This document shows positions 1 to 11,044 of a stretch of 64,000 nt of DNA, one piece after another (position 1 is the first letter of the stretch; each line of letters opens with the position of its first letter). The notes beneath the pieces were generated by a model. The model ran no database searches. It was given only the letters and a program-made list of their open reading frames with translations, and was not told where the DNA came from. The stretch is taken from NCBI RefSeq assembly GCF_000372725.1, contig NW_005199193.1, positions 1 to 64,000 of the forward strand. The letters run 5' to 3'. The translations under genes were made by a program, and so were the position numbers. The DNA is from Emiliania huxleyi CCMP1516. Taxonomy: Eukaryota > Haptophyta > Isochrysidales > Noelaerhabdaceae.

Positions 1-1056
1 AGCCTAACCCTAACCCTAACCCTAACCCTAACCCTAACCCTAACCCTAACCCTAACCCTAACCCTAACCCTAACCAGAACCCTAACCCTAACCCTAACCC
101 TAACCCTAACCCTAACCCTAACCCTAACCCTAACCCTAACCCTAACCCTAACCCTAACCCTAACCCTAACCCTAACCCTAACCCTAACCCTAACCCTAAC
201 CCTAACCCTAACCCTAACCCTAACCCTAACCCTAACCCTAACCCTAACCCTAACCCTAACCCTAACCCTAACCCTAACCCTAACCCTAACCCTAACCCTA
301 ACCCTAACCCTAACCCTAACCCTAACCCTAACCCTAACCCTAACCCTAACCCTAACCCTAACCCTAACCCTAACCCTAACCCTAACCCTAACCCTAACCC
401 TAACCCTAACCCTAACCCTAACCCTAACCCTAACCCTAACCCTAACCCTAACCCTAACCCTAACCCTAACCCTAACCCTAACCCTAACCCTAACCCTAAC
501 CCTAACCCTAACCCTAACCCTAACCCTAACCCTAACCCTAACCCTAACCCTAACCCTAACCCTAACCCTAACCCTAACCCTAACCCTAACCCTAACCCTA
601 ACCCTAACCCTAACCCTAACCCTAACCCTAACCCTAACCCTAACCCTAACCCTAACCCTAACCCTAACCCTAACCCTAACCCTAACCCTAACCCTAACCC
701 TAACCCTAACCCTAACCCTAACCCTAACCCTAACCCTAACCCTAACCCTAACCCTAACCCTAACCCTAACCCTAACCCTAACCCTAACCCTAACCCTAAC
801 CCTAACCCTAACCCTAACCCTAACCCTAACCCTAACCCTAACCCTAACCCTAACCCTAACCCTAACCCTAACCCTAACCCTAACCCTAACCCTAACCCTA
901 ACCCTAACCCTAACCCTAACCCTAACCCTAACCCTAACCCTAACCCTAACCCTAACCCTAACCCTAACCCTAACCCTAACCCTAACCCTAACCCTAACCC
1001 TAACCCTAACCCTAACCCTAACCCTAACCCTAACCCTAACCCTAACCCTAACCCTA
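1..1056 (+). repeat. Telomere, (CCCTAA)n
   Basis: About 175 copies of CCCTAA in near-perfect register. The first bases read AGCCTAACCC, and a variant CCAGAACCC lies near position 75. The C-rich strand runs 5'->3' from position 1 inward, which is the orientation expected at the left end of a linear chromosome with TTAGGG telomeres. The array is long and homogeneous and lies at the window edge, so it is a true terminal telomere and not an interstitial one. Confidence 0.97.
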
Positions 1057-1154
1057 ACCGTGACCCTGACTCTGACCCTGACCCTGACCCTGACCCTGAC
1101 CCTAACCCTGACCCTGACCCTGACCCTAACCCTGACCCTAACCCTGACCCTAAC
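1057..1154 (+). repeat. Degenerate telomere-like repeat (CCCTGA/CCCTAA)
   Basis: The perfect array passes into a mixture of CCGTGA, CTCTGA, CCCTGA and CCCTAA hexamers for about 100 bases before unique sequence starts. Such variant repeats at the inner edge of a telomere are normally old units that telomerase no longer renews. Confidence 0.9.
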
Positions 1155-2577
1155 CGAGACAGCGCCTACCGGCGCACCTTAACCGAAGACAGCGCCTATA
1201 GGCGCACCTTAACTCCTAGGCACATGTCTGCCGGCAGCGCTGCCGCGCGCGCTGCCGCGCTCGCCTGCCCCCGGCGATGACCGTAACATCTTGGTAACCC
1301 GTGACAGCGCCTGGGCAGCGGCAGCCGTTGGCGACGCCATGGAGCCGATTGCAGGAGCAGTTAGCCTGCGGAGAAGGGGCAGTGCGCAGTTGGCATCGCG
1401 ACTGGCGAGAGGCGAGACTGAACCACCGGATGTCAGTGTACACCGCCAGCCGGGGTGGCTCTGCCTTGAGCCGGGGGTCGGGCATGCGCAGAGTGGCAGC
1501 GCAGGCACGCGCAAAGGCCGCGCGAGAGAGGTATGGGCGAAGTGCTTAGGCTCGAGGCGTGTGCTCTGGGCGGCTAAGGCTCAGAGGACGAACACGCCCG
1601 CCGGCTCCGAGACGCGAGCGGAGAGGTGCAACGGCAGGGCAGCTCAATGCACACCGAGTCGAGTTGCGGGGCGTCGTTACGGGGACTGTGTATCTTCGAA
1701 GCTGTGTCGTGTATCTTCGGTGTGTATCTTCGGTGTGTATCTTCGGTGTATCTTCGCGTGTATCTTCGTTTCTCGGCGTGGCCAGAATCTGGAGGCTTGG
1801 CGAGCCGTGCTTAGACACGTCGAGACATGTTACCGACGCAGCTCAGCATTGTGCTGGAGCGCCTGCTCAATGAACTCGGGATAGCCGACCTCAGTACGTT
1901 CGAGGCTGTGCTCATGCACGATACAGGCGCGGTGCTCGACGCGATCCGACGCGTGAAGGTGCGCACGCCATAAGGCAGCTGCGGGCCAGCACGTTGCATG
2001 GGATGATAGCGGCTGAGGGGGCCTGAGCATCGACGCGCCGCCGACAATGCACCTGAGGCCGCAAACGGCCAGGAGCGCGTCAGTTTCGGAAAAGTGGAAC
2101 CACGCGATGACGAGTGGGGATGGAGTGATAGTTTTCTGGGAACAGCAGTGGAATGAGGCAGACTCCCAGAATCCCGACGCACGGAGTACGTGACGCACGC
2201 AATACGTGTTGCGCGCGCAGCAGTGGTATCTGCAGCAGAGCCCTCTCGCGCCGCGACGGCTCTGCGCAGAGGGGTCCGTGGCTGGGCAACGGGCGCACCT
2301 GCGGTCCTGTAGCTGATGGACCTCGGCCAGCAGGCTCGCGGGGGGCAGATGTTGCTCTGGTTGCAGTTCCACAGGTCCGTTTGGCCGCGGCAGGCGGCCC
2401 GGGAGTGGCGCGCGCGAGGGGCCGAACTGCCCTGTCTTGCGACTTGAGCCAGCGATCAAAACCAGCTGGCCAAAGGTGTCACAACGCGCAGTTCGGATTT
2501 CGTGTTGCGCATTTAATAAAATCGAACACACCCGGCGTGCTGCTATGCGACATGCTGCAAGGTGGCGGACCGCGCCG
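1155..2577. other. Subtelomeric spacer, no supported gene
   Basis: It starts with two copies of a ~27-bp unit containing GACAGCGCCTA and GGCGCACCTTAAC (about 1156-1212). A short tandem run of GTATCTTCG-type units lies at about 1690-1775. A stretch at about 2092-2150 (CCACGCGATGACGAG and following) and the words around CATTTAATAAAATCGAACA (about 2510) reappear at 62430-62480 and 62822-62840, so this is dispersed repeat DNA. The ORFs here are GC-driven and overlap on both strands without protein features. Confidence 0.6.
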
Positions 2578-3113
2578 ATGTCGAGACCAGGCAGCCAGTG
2601 CGTTGTGTGCGCAAAGACGGTGCACCCGGCCTGCGCGACGCAGCACCTCTTCCTCGAGCCCTTCATCCGGAAGCTCGACTCCGCCAACATCTGCTTTGAT
2701 TGCGCGCTTCTGGTCGCCATGGTGGAGAAGCGGCCACCGTTTGGCATCGCTGATGTTCGAGCCGTACTACCTCCAGCTGCGCGCGGCATTGCCGCGCTAA
2801 CCGAGCCCTCGCCGTTCGCTCTCGGCGCCTTCATCGCCACCGGCGCGCTCAAGCTTTTAGAGGCCGCGACTACCACCGCGCGGTCGGCCACAGCCGGTGC
2901 CAAATGCGCCAAGTGCAAGTCAGCTGCGGGCGAACTTCGCGCTTGCTCGTTTTGCAAGGCCCGGCATCTACCACGATACGCCTGCGTGCATCGGGGAGCA
3001 GCGAGGGCTTCCCCTGGTGCTGCCCAAAGTGCTTCAGAAAGGGGAAGGCGGCACTATCCAAGCACCTCGCTGCGCCTGCGCCGGCCCCGACCAAGAAGCG
3101 CAGCCGGCGCTGA
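2578..3113 (+). pseudogene. Decayed PHD-like zinc-binding protein
   Basis: One frame starting at ATG 2578 gives a Cys-rich start (CVVCAKTVHPAC, then CFDC) and, further on, CAKCKSAAGELRACSFCKA. The finger continues as YHDTPAC in the second frame, and as FPWCCPKCFRKGKAALSK followed by a basic tail (KKRSRR, stop) in the third. Joined in order, the pieces look like one PHD-like finger of C-x2-C ... C-x2-C ... YHxxxxC ... WCCPKC layout. It is split by two frame changes within about 80 bases, too close together for introns. The same layout occurs intact at 42527-43813 on the other strand. I read this as a frameshifted subtelomeric relic; sequencing error is the alternative. Confidence 0.5.
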
Positions 3114-3177
3114 GTCTCGCTGACCCCTCCCACCGTGATCCGTGTTGGCCGCCCGTCTGCTGCGCGTGGCAGACAGC

Positions 3178-3601
3178 GTTGCGCGAGCATTAGAGAGGCC
3201 AGCCTTCGTCTTCTCAGTGTGTCGCGAGTGCTGTGTCTCTGTCTGCCTGGTAGCTGGGTGTGGTGGGGGACTCCCTGGTGGCTTTTGGTTACAAATTTAC
3301 GGACTTACGGAATTACGGATCCACCCCCCTGTCCCTCCCCCGTCCCCCCGCGGCCCGGCCGTGAGACGCCGATCCGGGAATCAAGTTGGTGCCGGATTGC
3401 GCGAGCATTGGAGAGGCCAGCCTCCGGCTTCTCAGCGTGTCGCGAGTGCTGGATCTCTGTCTGCCTGGTAGCTGGCTGTGATGGGGGGCTCTCTGGTGGC
3501 TTTGCTTACAGATTTCGTACGGATCCAGCATCCACCCCCCCCCCCTCCCCCCTCCCGTGACCCGGCCGTAAGACGCGAATCCGGGAATCAAGTTGGCCGG
3601 C
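3178..3601. repeat. Tandem duplication of a ~215-bp unit
   Basis: Copy 1 (about 3178-3394) and copy 2 (about 3395-3601) share long matching stretches. These include TGCGCGAGCATT, CTCTGTCTGCCTGGTAGCTG, GGATCC followed by a C-rich tract, and ATCCGGGAATCAAGTTGG. Scattered substitutions and small indels separate them. No coding sense is preserved between the copies. Confidence 0.8.
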
Positions 3602-3921
3602 ATACCACTCTCTGCTCATACCATACCACTCCCTAGGAGAATCAAATAAGTGGTAATACCACTCATTTACCAGTAAATCGCAAGCACTGCGCGCGGGCCG
3701 AGACGCGAGAGGCTGGTTGCGACCACATCAGCCACACTCCTGGCACGCTGCCCTGAGAGTTGAGGACTCACGGCAACAACCCGCTAACGGACAAAGGGAA
3801 AGGAAATGCGCCACCAGCTATTTTGCAAGCATCGAGCGATCGCTGCGCTCCTGCGAGATTCGAACCTTTGCCATGCGAGAGAGGCTGGAAACCGTGCCTC
3901 TGGCGACGACGCGCAAGGACG
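3602..3921. other. Spacer with short ATACCACT repeats
   Basis: CATACCACT / ATACCACTC words recur between 3600 and 3670. Nothing else is recognisable in this stretch, which lies 3' of the next minus-strand ORF. Confidence 0.5.
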
Positions 3922-5061
3922 TCAAGCGCGCCTCTGGCCTCTGCGCCCGAGCAGAACCTCAGCGTCGACGCAAGAGGACCACCGCCGCCATCGCCGCCGC
4001 CGCCACCACGCCAGCGACGAGAATCGTGTTGCGCGAACCCGCCTCGCTCGCCGCCTTGGCGCCGCCCGCCTATTCCGAGACACTCGAGCCTGTGCCACCC
4101 CGGCAAAACCCGCGAGGCGCCTCCGGCAGGCTAGCGCCGACACGCGCCCCCCCGCCGCAACCGCCTCCCCCGCCGCAGTCGCGCCCTCCGCCGCGCTCGC
4201 CTTTTGCCGCTCCGCGAGCACCGCCTCCGCCTTGGTCAGCGCCGCCTCGAGCGACGTCACGATCGCGGAGGGGTTCTGCTTCAGCAGCGCCGCCTCCACC
4301 GCCTCCGCCACCCTCGCGGGTCTGTAGGGCACCCCCTCGATGAGCGACACCGCGCTCGCGACGCGTCCGCCGGCGGCGAGTGGCGCAGCCTCCTCCGCAC
4401 CGCCGGCCGCGGCGAGCGTTTCGCGGGCCTGCGCCAGCGCCTCGTCCACCGCCTCAATCACCTGCTCGGTGGAGGCGTCCTTGTCGATCCAGCTCGTCCC
4501 CGACTTGCCTGGCCGTGCCGCCTTGGCCGCCGCCGCCGCCTCGGCCTTGGCTGCCGCCTCGGCTGCCGCCGCTTGTGCCGCCGCCGCCTCGGCCGCCGCC
4601 GCCTCGGCTACCGCCGCCGCCTTCTTCGCCGCCTCCGCCGCCTGGCGCTCTGCTTGCGCCCTCGCCTTCTCCTCCTCCTCCAGCGCGGCGGCGGCGGCCG
4701 CCGCCACTTCCGCCTCCGCCGCAATCGCCGCCGCCCGCTCCGCCTCCGTCGGCGCGCCGCCTGCCGGCGCCACTTCGTATGCCGCAGCCACCACATCCTC
4801 GGTCGTCGCGTACTCTGCAGGCTCGCCCACGTCGGAGGCGACGGTCGACGCAATCTCCGCGGCGGTCGACAGCACGTCGTCGACAGCGCCGTTGGCTGCA
4901 GGCGCGACGGACGCGAGGAGCTGCGGCGTCAGCATCGGCTTCGCGTTATTGTCGAAGTGGGCCTCCTGGGCCTTGGCGCCGCCGCCCTTGGCGCCGCTGC
5001 CCTTGGCGCCGCCGACGCCACCGCCGCCGCCCTTGCCACCTTTGCGCGATTTTTTGCCCAT
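3922..5061 (-). CDS. Ala/Glu-rich lysine-start coiled-coil protein
   Basis: The start is the ATG at 5061 (MGKKSRKGGKGG...), the first Met followed by real compositional structure. A very basic Gly/Lys N-terminus (about residues 1-35) is followed by a low-complexity Ala/Glu/Lys region (about 80-190) of the AEAEVAAAAAAALEEEEKA type that should form a long helix or coiled coil. A better-mixed segment follows, with WIDKDASTEQVIEAVDEALAQ and a repeat of the PARVAEAVEAALLKQNPSAIV type. The last ~60 residues turn Arg-rich and look like read-through into an intron or UTR, so the true 3' end may be spliced elsewhere. I do not recognise the family. The plus-strand ORFs across the same bases are Arg/Leu-rich shadows. 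Confidence 0.5.
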   Translation of the reverse strand: MGKKSRKGGKGGGGGVGGAKGSGAKGGGAKAQEAHFDNNAKPMLTPQLLASVAPAANGAVDDVLSTAAEIASTVASDVGEPAEYATTEDVVAAAYEVAPAGGAPTEAERAAAIAAEAEVAAAAAAALEEEEKARAQAERQAAEAAKKAAAVAEAAAAEAAAAQAAAAEAAAKAEAAAAAKAARPGKSGTSWIDKDASTEQVIEAVDEALAQARETLAAAGGAEEAAPLAAGGRVASAVSLIEGVPYRPARVAEAVEAALLKQNPSAIVTSLEAALTKAEAVLAERQKASAAEGATAAGEAVAAGGRVSALACRRRLAGFAGVAQARVSRNRRAAPRRRARRVRATRFSSLAWWRRRRWRRWSSCVDAEVLLGRRGQRRA

Positions 5062-7200
5062 CAGCCGCGCGCTCGTCTCGGGTCGTCTCGGCGGCGTCGC
5101 CGTCCACACGATCAAGCGTGCTGCGAAAAATACAGGTGCCCTCAGCGGAGCTGGGAAGAGGACCGCCGCAAGCGGCGTGGCGTGGAGCGGTTGAGCATCC
5201 CTCCGGGGGGCCCTCTGCGCCGGGGAGGCGTTGTTGGAGGCTGGACGCAAGCGTCCGTCGCCCTTGTTCAAACTCGGGGCCGAGGGCCCAACAAACAGGA
5301 GAATCGTGCTTTCATTTGGGTTGTTTTGGTTTGGGTTGGGTTTGTTGGGGGATTGGTCGGCGCGAAGGGTGATGTCTCGACCGCCGCCGCTCACGCCAGC
5401 GGACGGCCACCATCGGTGTTTTTGGCTTCGCCACCGTTCAAAGCGTGCGCAATGCGCTCGCAGGCATCGAGCACGCCTGTCCGAGGAGCGGCTTGCTGTG
5501 TGGACGCCTTCTTGTGGCTCTCGCCGAGAGCGTTTTGCGTCCCGGCGGGTGTGAGAATATGTGTCGGGGGAGGGGGGGGGGCGACAGTCGCGCGTGGGGT
5601 GGGAGCTCGGGTGGGGTTGAAGCGCGGCGGGACGGGTCGTGTCGGTTGCGGTCGGGCGTAGCGAGCCTCTCGACGCGCGTCGACGAGGATGGTAGCCATT
5701 CGAACCTGCCACTCTCCGTTCTGAAAAAGCAGTACGAGCGTCCGCACGCAATTTCAAGGTGGGCGCCAAAGCCCCGCCGGTACAATCGCAGCTCCTTCCT
5801 CCGCAGCGCCTTTGACCGCCTTCGGCGCTTTTTTGCCAATTCGCGCTTCGCTTGAACTGAATTGCGGTGTCGCACGAAGTCCAGGCAGTGGTCGAGGAGC
5901 AAGTTTGTAGCAAGCGGGGTCGCAACCACGAGCACGGAACCGTCTGTTGCAATCAGAGAAGCGACCTTGACACCTGAGTGGAATGCCGCGATGCCGTGCG
6001 TAACCAACAGCGGGTCGTTGTTGACGAGTGGCGTGAGTCGCGGCCCAAATCATGACACCATTCCAGCTGCGCTGGCAGCGGGCGCTGGTCGTCTGGCAGG
6101 CAAAGGGGCGGCTAAACGGCATGGCCCGGATCGCGTGCGCCAGGCCCCGCGCGCAGAGGGCGGCTCTCTGAGCTCAGGGCGACACAGAGCTCGGTAGCAG
6201 CTGTGAGCTCTCAAAAGTCGCTGTTCACACTGGCGACACCGGTTTCTTCTTTTGTATCTTCATGAACCGCTGGGGGAGGAATAATTTCGTGCCCAGACCG
6301 CCGTACTGGCACGGTAGGATCGAGATCCGCGAGCGAGAGATGGAATTGGAGCCCTGGTGCGACGGGTTAGGTGAGCTACCATCACTGTCTTAGTGCGCGC
6401 GCCCCGCATGGTCCGACACATCTAAAGTGGAAGGGTGGGGTAGGGGAGAAGTACTCTTGAGGGAAACATTGGACCGTCAGGCTCCGGGGACTGGCCAGCC
6501 CGACTGACACAACCTTCAGGAACACCATTTTGCGGTCCTGAGCGGCCGTCTCGGAGCAGAAGCTTCCCTGCCTCCTTAGCCATGTTGCGGTGCCCTCGTG
6601 CCATCTGGTCCACGCACTGCTCGCAAGTAAAGCGTCTTCACAGGTCGGCAGATACGCCTCACCTTCGAAAGGGTGGCTGCCTACCCCAAAGCCCAGCCCG
6701 GGGCATCGATTTCTCTTGACGATTTCACTTTAAAACGCTGGTGCAGATGGGGTTTTCTCTATAGAAGTCGGAGCCTTGCGTCCAAGGAGAGGCAGCGTGC
6801 GGCTCCGTGGACTCGGCCATCTCCCGCGGGTGAGAGGGCGAGAGGAAGCACTCCCGCCCTCTGAGGCGGCCGTCCGAGTCGGGGAGGCAAACACACAACC
6901 ATCCTCGCGGGTGTGGGCGGCCTTATCGGCCCGCTATGCTAACCCAAAGTCGGCCCTTCCTCGCGGTCGGCTGCGGAGGCCCCTTAGCCCTAGCCGGAGC
7001 TAAGGGAGCCGACTTTTTCGGCGCTAACCCTAGGAGAAACCGCTCCGGAATAGGGTTACCGGCACCATCGGGCGGCGCCATGCGGATGGAGGGAGTCGGG
7101 TCTGCCATCGGCGGGCCGTCAGGGCGCTGAGAAGTCAAGGACGACTTTTTAGCTCCACTTTCGGCGTGCCGGAGTATATCAGGGCTTGAAGGTGGATATT
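5062..7200. other. Gene-poor spacer
   Basis: ORFs in this stretch overlap on both strands with Arg/Pro-rich composition and no domain signal. Visible structure is limited to T/G-rich tracts (TTGGGTTGTTTTGGTTTGGG region, 5310-5360), a G11 run (5570-5580) and short inverted words around 6940-7020 (AGTCGGC ... GCCGACT, AGCCGGAGCTAAGG). No RNA gene was recognised. Confidence 0.4.
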
Positions 7201-7515
7201 AGCACTTGGAGCACTTGGAGTGCAGTCGGCAACCTCACATCCAGGGCCGGTGAGCTGAGAAGCGCATCCAGCGGGCCGGATGATTGGCATCGGGTTGCGG
7301 GCAAGAGAGCCCTAGCCCAGGGGGTGCGCGGTCGCAGGGCCGTAACACGGGTCTCCGAGGGATAGTACCGCGCTCCGGGTTTCCCCTAGCAGCAGAACGC
7401 ACCCTCTACTCGGAGCTAAAGAATACTCTCCGAGGGTTAGTCCGCGCTCCAGGTTTCCCCTAGCAGCGGAGCGCCCCCTCTACTCGGAGCTAAAGAATAC
7501 TCTCCGAGGGTTGGA
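7201..7515 (-). repeat. Dispersed repeat A, partial copy
   Basis: This matches, in inverse orientation, the ends of the tandem units at 20945-22130. The matches are GCACTTGGAGCACTTGGAG, CCTCACATCCAGGGCCGG, GGGTTGCGGGCAAGAGAGCC, and the block from CTCCGAGGG through GGTTTCCCCTAGCAGC to CTCTACTCGGAGCTAA. The last block (about 85 bp) is duplicated within this copy. Another partial copy lies at 29670-29885. Confidence 0.8.
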
Positions 7516-7578
7516 CCATATTAGAATTCTTGAAACTTCGCCCCTGCTCATCATCAAGTGCATCCAGCAGCACTCAAC

Positions 7579-8115
7579 ATGCTCCTGACCCTTCTCTGTG
7601 GCTTGCCCCAGTCTCCAACGCTGCAGGTACTTCGCACGGTGTACGGTCGGCAGGCTGCCGCAGTCTACGCGCCGCCACGCCACCCTCGGGCGAGGGCTTT
7701 TGTCCCGCAGCCAGATGCCGGCATTGATCCCCATCGCTTTGGCGTCTTTGGGCGTGCGCGTACGGCGGTCGCCGGACTGCCAAAGCTGGGTCTGCGCCGC
7801 ATCGCGCTCCGCGTCCTCGGTGCTCCTCAGGGCGCCAGTCGCGGGGTGCGTGCCTTCATTGTGGAGGCCTTCAGCGGCTCGCCGGCACCGACAGGAGACG
7901 CAGCGGAGGGAGAGGTGGCCTGCTACCTCGTCAACAGCGACTCAGACGGCGTGAATGTGGTGTGCACGTCATCGCCGGAAAAGTACGCGTGGTACGAAGG
8001 CATCGACCGGGAAGAGATGGAGGAGATAGCGCCGGGGTCGCTCGCGAGCTCAGGGCACCTGGCGTGCGAGGAGGACGCGACCTTCAACGGCGAACCGGTG
8101 TGGAAGTGCAAGTGA
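7579..8115 (+). CDS. Conserved-looking hypothetical protein, possibly plastid-targeted
   Basis: 178 codons from the first ATG (MLLTLLCGLPQS...). The N-terminal ~70 residues are hydrophobic then Arg/Ala/Pro-rich, as in a secondary-plastid bipartite leader. The C-terminal ~75 residues have ordinary, well-mixed composition (VACYLVNSDSDGVNVVC, then YAWYEGIDREEMEEI) and end in a short Cys-containing stretch (LACEED ... PVWKCK) followed by TGA. That end looks like a small folded domain with three or four Cys. I cannot name the family. An upstream GTG-started extension exists but lacks support. The neighbour downstream is convergent (PhyH-like). Confidence 0.55.
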   Translation: MLLTLLCGLPQSPTLQVLRTVYGRQAAAVYAPPRHPRARAFVPQPDAGIDPHRFGVFGRARTAVAGLPKLGLRRIALRVLGAPQGASRGVRAFIVEAFSGSPAPTGDAAEGEVACYLVNSDSDGVNVVCTSSPEKYAWYEGIDREEMEEIAPGSLASSGHLACEEDATFNGEPVWKCK

Positions 8116-8492
8116 GGCCAGGGCAGGACGAGAACGGCTTGAGTTGAGAGGCAGAGGGAACGGGAGTAGCTAATCTACGTCGATAGAGTAGAACACAACT
8201 TCGGAGACTTCACAGGCATGTGAGAGGTGGTGAGACACACTCATGCGCTCGCTCGCTGTGTGTGCTGTAAATCGTCACTGTGTTGCTATCAGCTACATGT
8301 ATCTTCACACGTATAACATGAATCATTCATTTTCTTCACGAGCAGGCACGGCTTTAAATATCGCACATACTACATGCAAAAAGCGAAATTCATTTAGGGA
8401 TTTACATATTGATTTTCCCACCAACAGAGTCAACAAAAGCCGTAAAGCTAAAGGGTAAAGCGGACCCTGCCAAGACCAAAAAGACCTCCGTC
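8116..8492. other. Intergenic region between convergent genes
   Basis: This is AT-richer than its surroundings, especially 8270-8420 (ACATGTATCTTCACACG, TTTAAATATCGC, ATTTACATATTG). It lies between two stop codons on opposite strands, so it should hold both 3' UTRs. No gene is seen in it. Confidence 0.5.
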
Positions 8493-9353
8493 TCAAAGCC
8501 TCGCACCCAAATACTCGGAGAGGCAGTGGCACTGTTCCCGCGGCGCCATCGAAAAGGACGTGTGGTCCCCGTGACCAGCCTCGGCGTCCATCGTCTCCGC
8601 ACCTTCGCCCTCCTCCCTGTCCTCGCTGAAGGTCGCGTACAGCACGGCCCGCAGCTCGTCGCTGCGATTGGCGCCGCCGTGGTGGAAGCAGCGGTAGTCC
8701 ATCCACAGCGCATCGCCGGCCTTCAGCGCCATGCTCAGAGGTGTGCCCAGCCCGAGCGCTGGCTTGGAGAAGCGCGTCCAAGGGGAGGAGACGGGCATCG
8801 AGAGACCCGCGCTCGCCGCGGCATCCTCTGCAAACTCGGCCCGCATCCTCGCCTCCGCCGCTCCCACTGTGTCGTCGGCAGTGTCCGTGCCGTCTGCGCT
8901 GAAGGTGCGTCCGCCGCCTGCTCCCCGCTGCATCGCGTCCCAGTCGCAGCGCGCCGCCACCTCCGACGGAGGAGCGGGGTAGAGCACGGTGGCCCCGTTC
9001 GCAGCCGTGGTTTCTTGAAGCGGCAAGAAGAGCGTGGCCATCGAGAGCGCATCGCGGGGCAGAACGTCCAGGTGCGGCGGCTGCTCTGCGGCTCCAGGGA
9101 GCGCAACCAGCACAGCGAGCTCGACCAGCCACGCCGCAGGCGTCAGGCCCGCCTGCCTGGCCGCCGCCTCGCCGCCAAGCCCTTGGAAGGCAGCTCGCAG
9201 CGCAGAGGCGACGAAGGGCGTGTCTGGCGAAACCGGGATCAGCAGCCGGCCGTGCGGGCCGGTGATGCCGCGCTGCTCGTGCGGCTTGCAGCTCTCCGCC
9301 GCCGCCTCGCGCGCCTCCAGCCGAGCCGTGAGTCCGAGAGCCCGAGCCAGCAC
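8493..9353 (-). CDS. Phytanoyl-CoA dioxygenase (PhyH)-family Fe(II)/2-oxoglutarate oxygenase
   Basis: The C-terminal two thirds show the double-stranded beta-helix signature of the PhyH family. There is an HxD pair in PPHLDVLPRDALSMATLFLP, followed by LQETTAANGATVLYPAP. The distal His and the 2OG-binding Arg lie in AGDALWMDYRCFHHGGANRS and the strand after it (LRAVLYATFS). An acidic/Gly insert of ~60 residues separates the two halves. The 5' end is not fixed. The frame stays open upstream to about 9480 (…ALAQARAQAVEERRRRP…) without an ATG, so a short first exon upstream is likely and the start given is only the first GTG. The stop is TGA at 8493-8495. The substrate cannot be predicted: PhyH relatives hydroxylate fatty acyl-CoA, alkaloids or amino acids. 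Confidence 0.8.
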   Translation of the reverse strand: MLARALGLTARLEAREAAAESCKPHEQRGITGPHGRLLIPVSPDTPFVASALRAAFQGLGGEAAARQAGLTPAAWLVELAVLVALPGAAEQPPHLDVLPRDALSMATLFLPLQETTAANGATVLYPAPPSEVAARCDWDAMQRGAGGGRTFSADGTDTADDTVGAAEARMRAEFAEDAAASAGLSMPVSSPWTRFSKPALGLGTPLSMALKAGDALWMDYRCFHHGGANRSDELRAVLYATFSEDREEGEGAETMDAEAGHGDHTSFSMAPREQCHCLSEYLGARL

Positions 9354-9797
9354 CGCGATCGGCCGGCGGCGGCGCTCCTCGACGGCCTGCGCACGCGCCT
9401 GTGCAAGCGCATTCGTGCGGATGCTTGCGCAAGCCGATGGCGCAATGGCGGTCTTCCCGACGGGAAGCCGCGCGCTTGCATGCGCTGCGCAAGCAACGAG
9501 TGATCGAGAGCTTCGACGCGTTAGACGAATTGCAGCTTGCCGGCAGGCTCAAGAAGATGTTCGGTCGGATCGTCGCCGACCGATCAGCGAGCCGCACGCG
9601 TGCGGCCGACCAGCGAGACCGACCAGGAGCGAAGAGCGCCGAGATGTTCGGCAGTTTTCTTTTCTACTCGGTGCCAGTCTGCTGTGAGAGCTCGGCGGCT
9701 TAAATTCTTCTTTACCTCTATCCTGCGGCCAGCTCCGCACGTAGACGCGTCGAAGGCCCCGCAGCGCCCTCTCCGGCGCGCGTCTCACTTGCAAGCA
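9354..9797. promoter_or_regulatory. Divergent intergenic region (PhyH-like / thermospermine synthase)
   Basis: About 440 bases separate two genes read away from each other, so both promoters should lie here. Part of it (9354-9480) may code for the N-terminus of the minus-strand gene. No TATA-like or other core element stands out. Confidence 0.4.

Positions 9798-11044
<1,247 letters not shown>

Noticed and set aside
1216-1884. ORFs of 80-197 codons just inside the telomere
   Set aside because: Overlapping on both strands and Arg/Ser-rich, running across short tandem repeats; no supported start or domain.
4204-5661. Long plus-strand ORF of 485 codons
   Set aside because: Arg/Leu/His-rich product with no domain, antisense to the better-composed Ala/Glu protein. 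High GC suppresses stops in all frames here.
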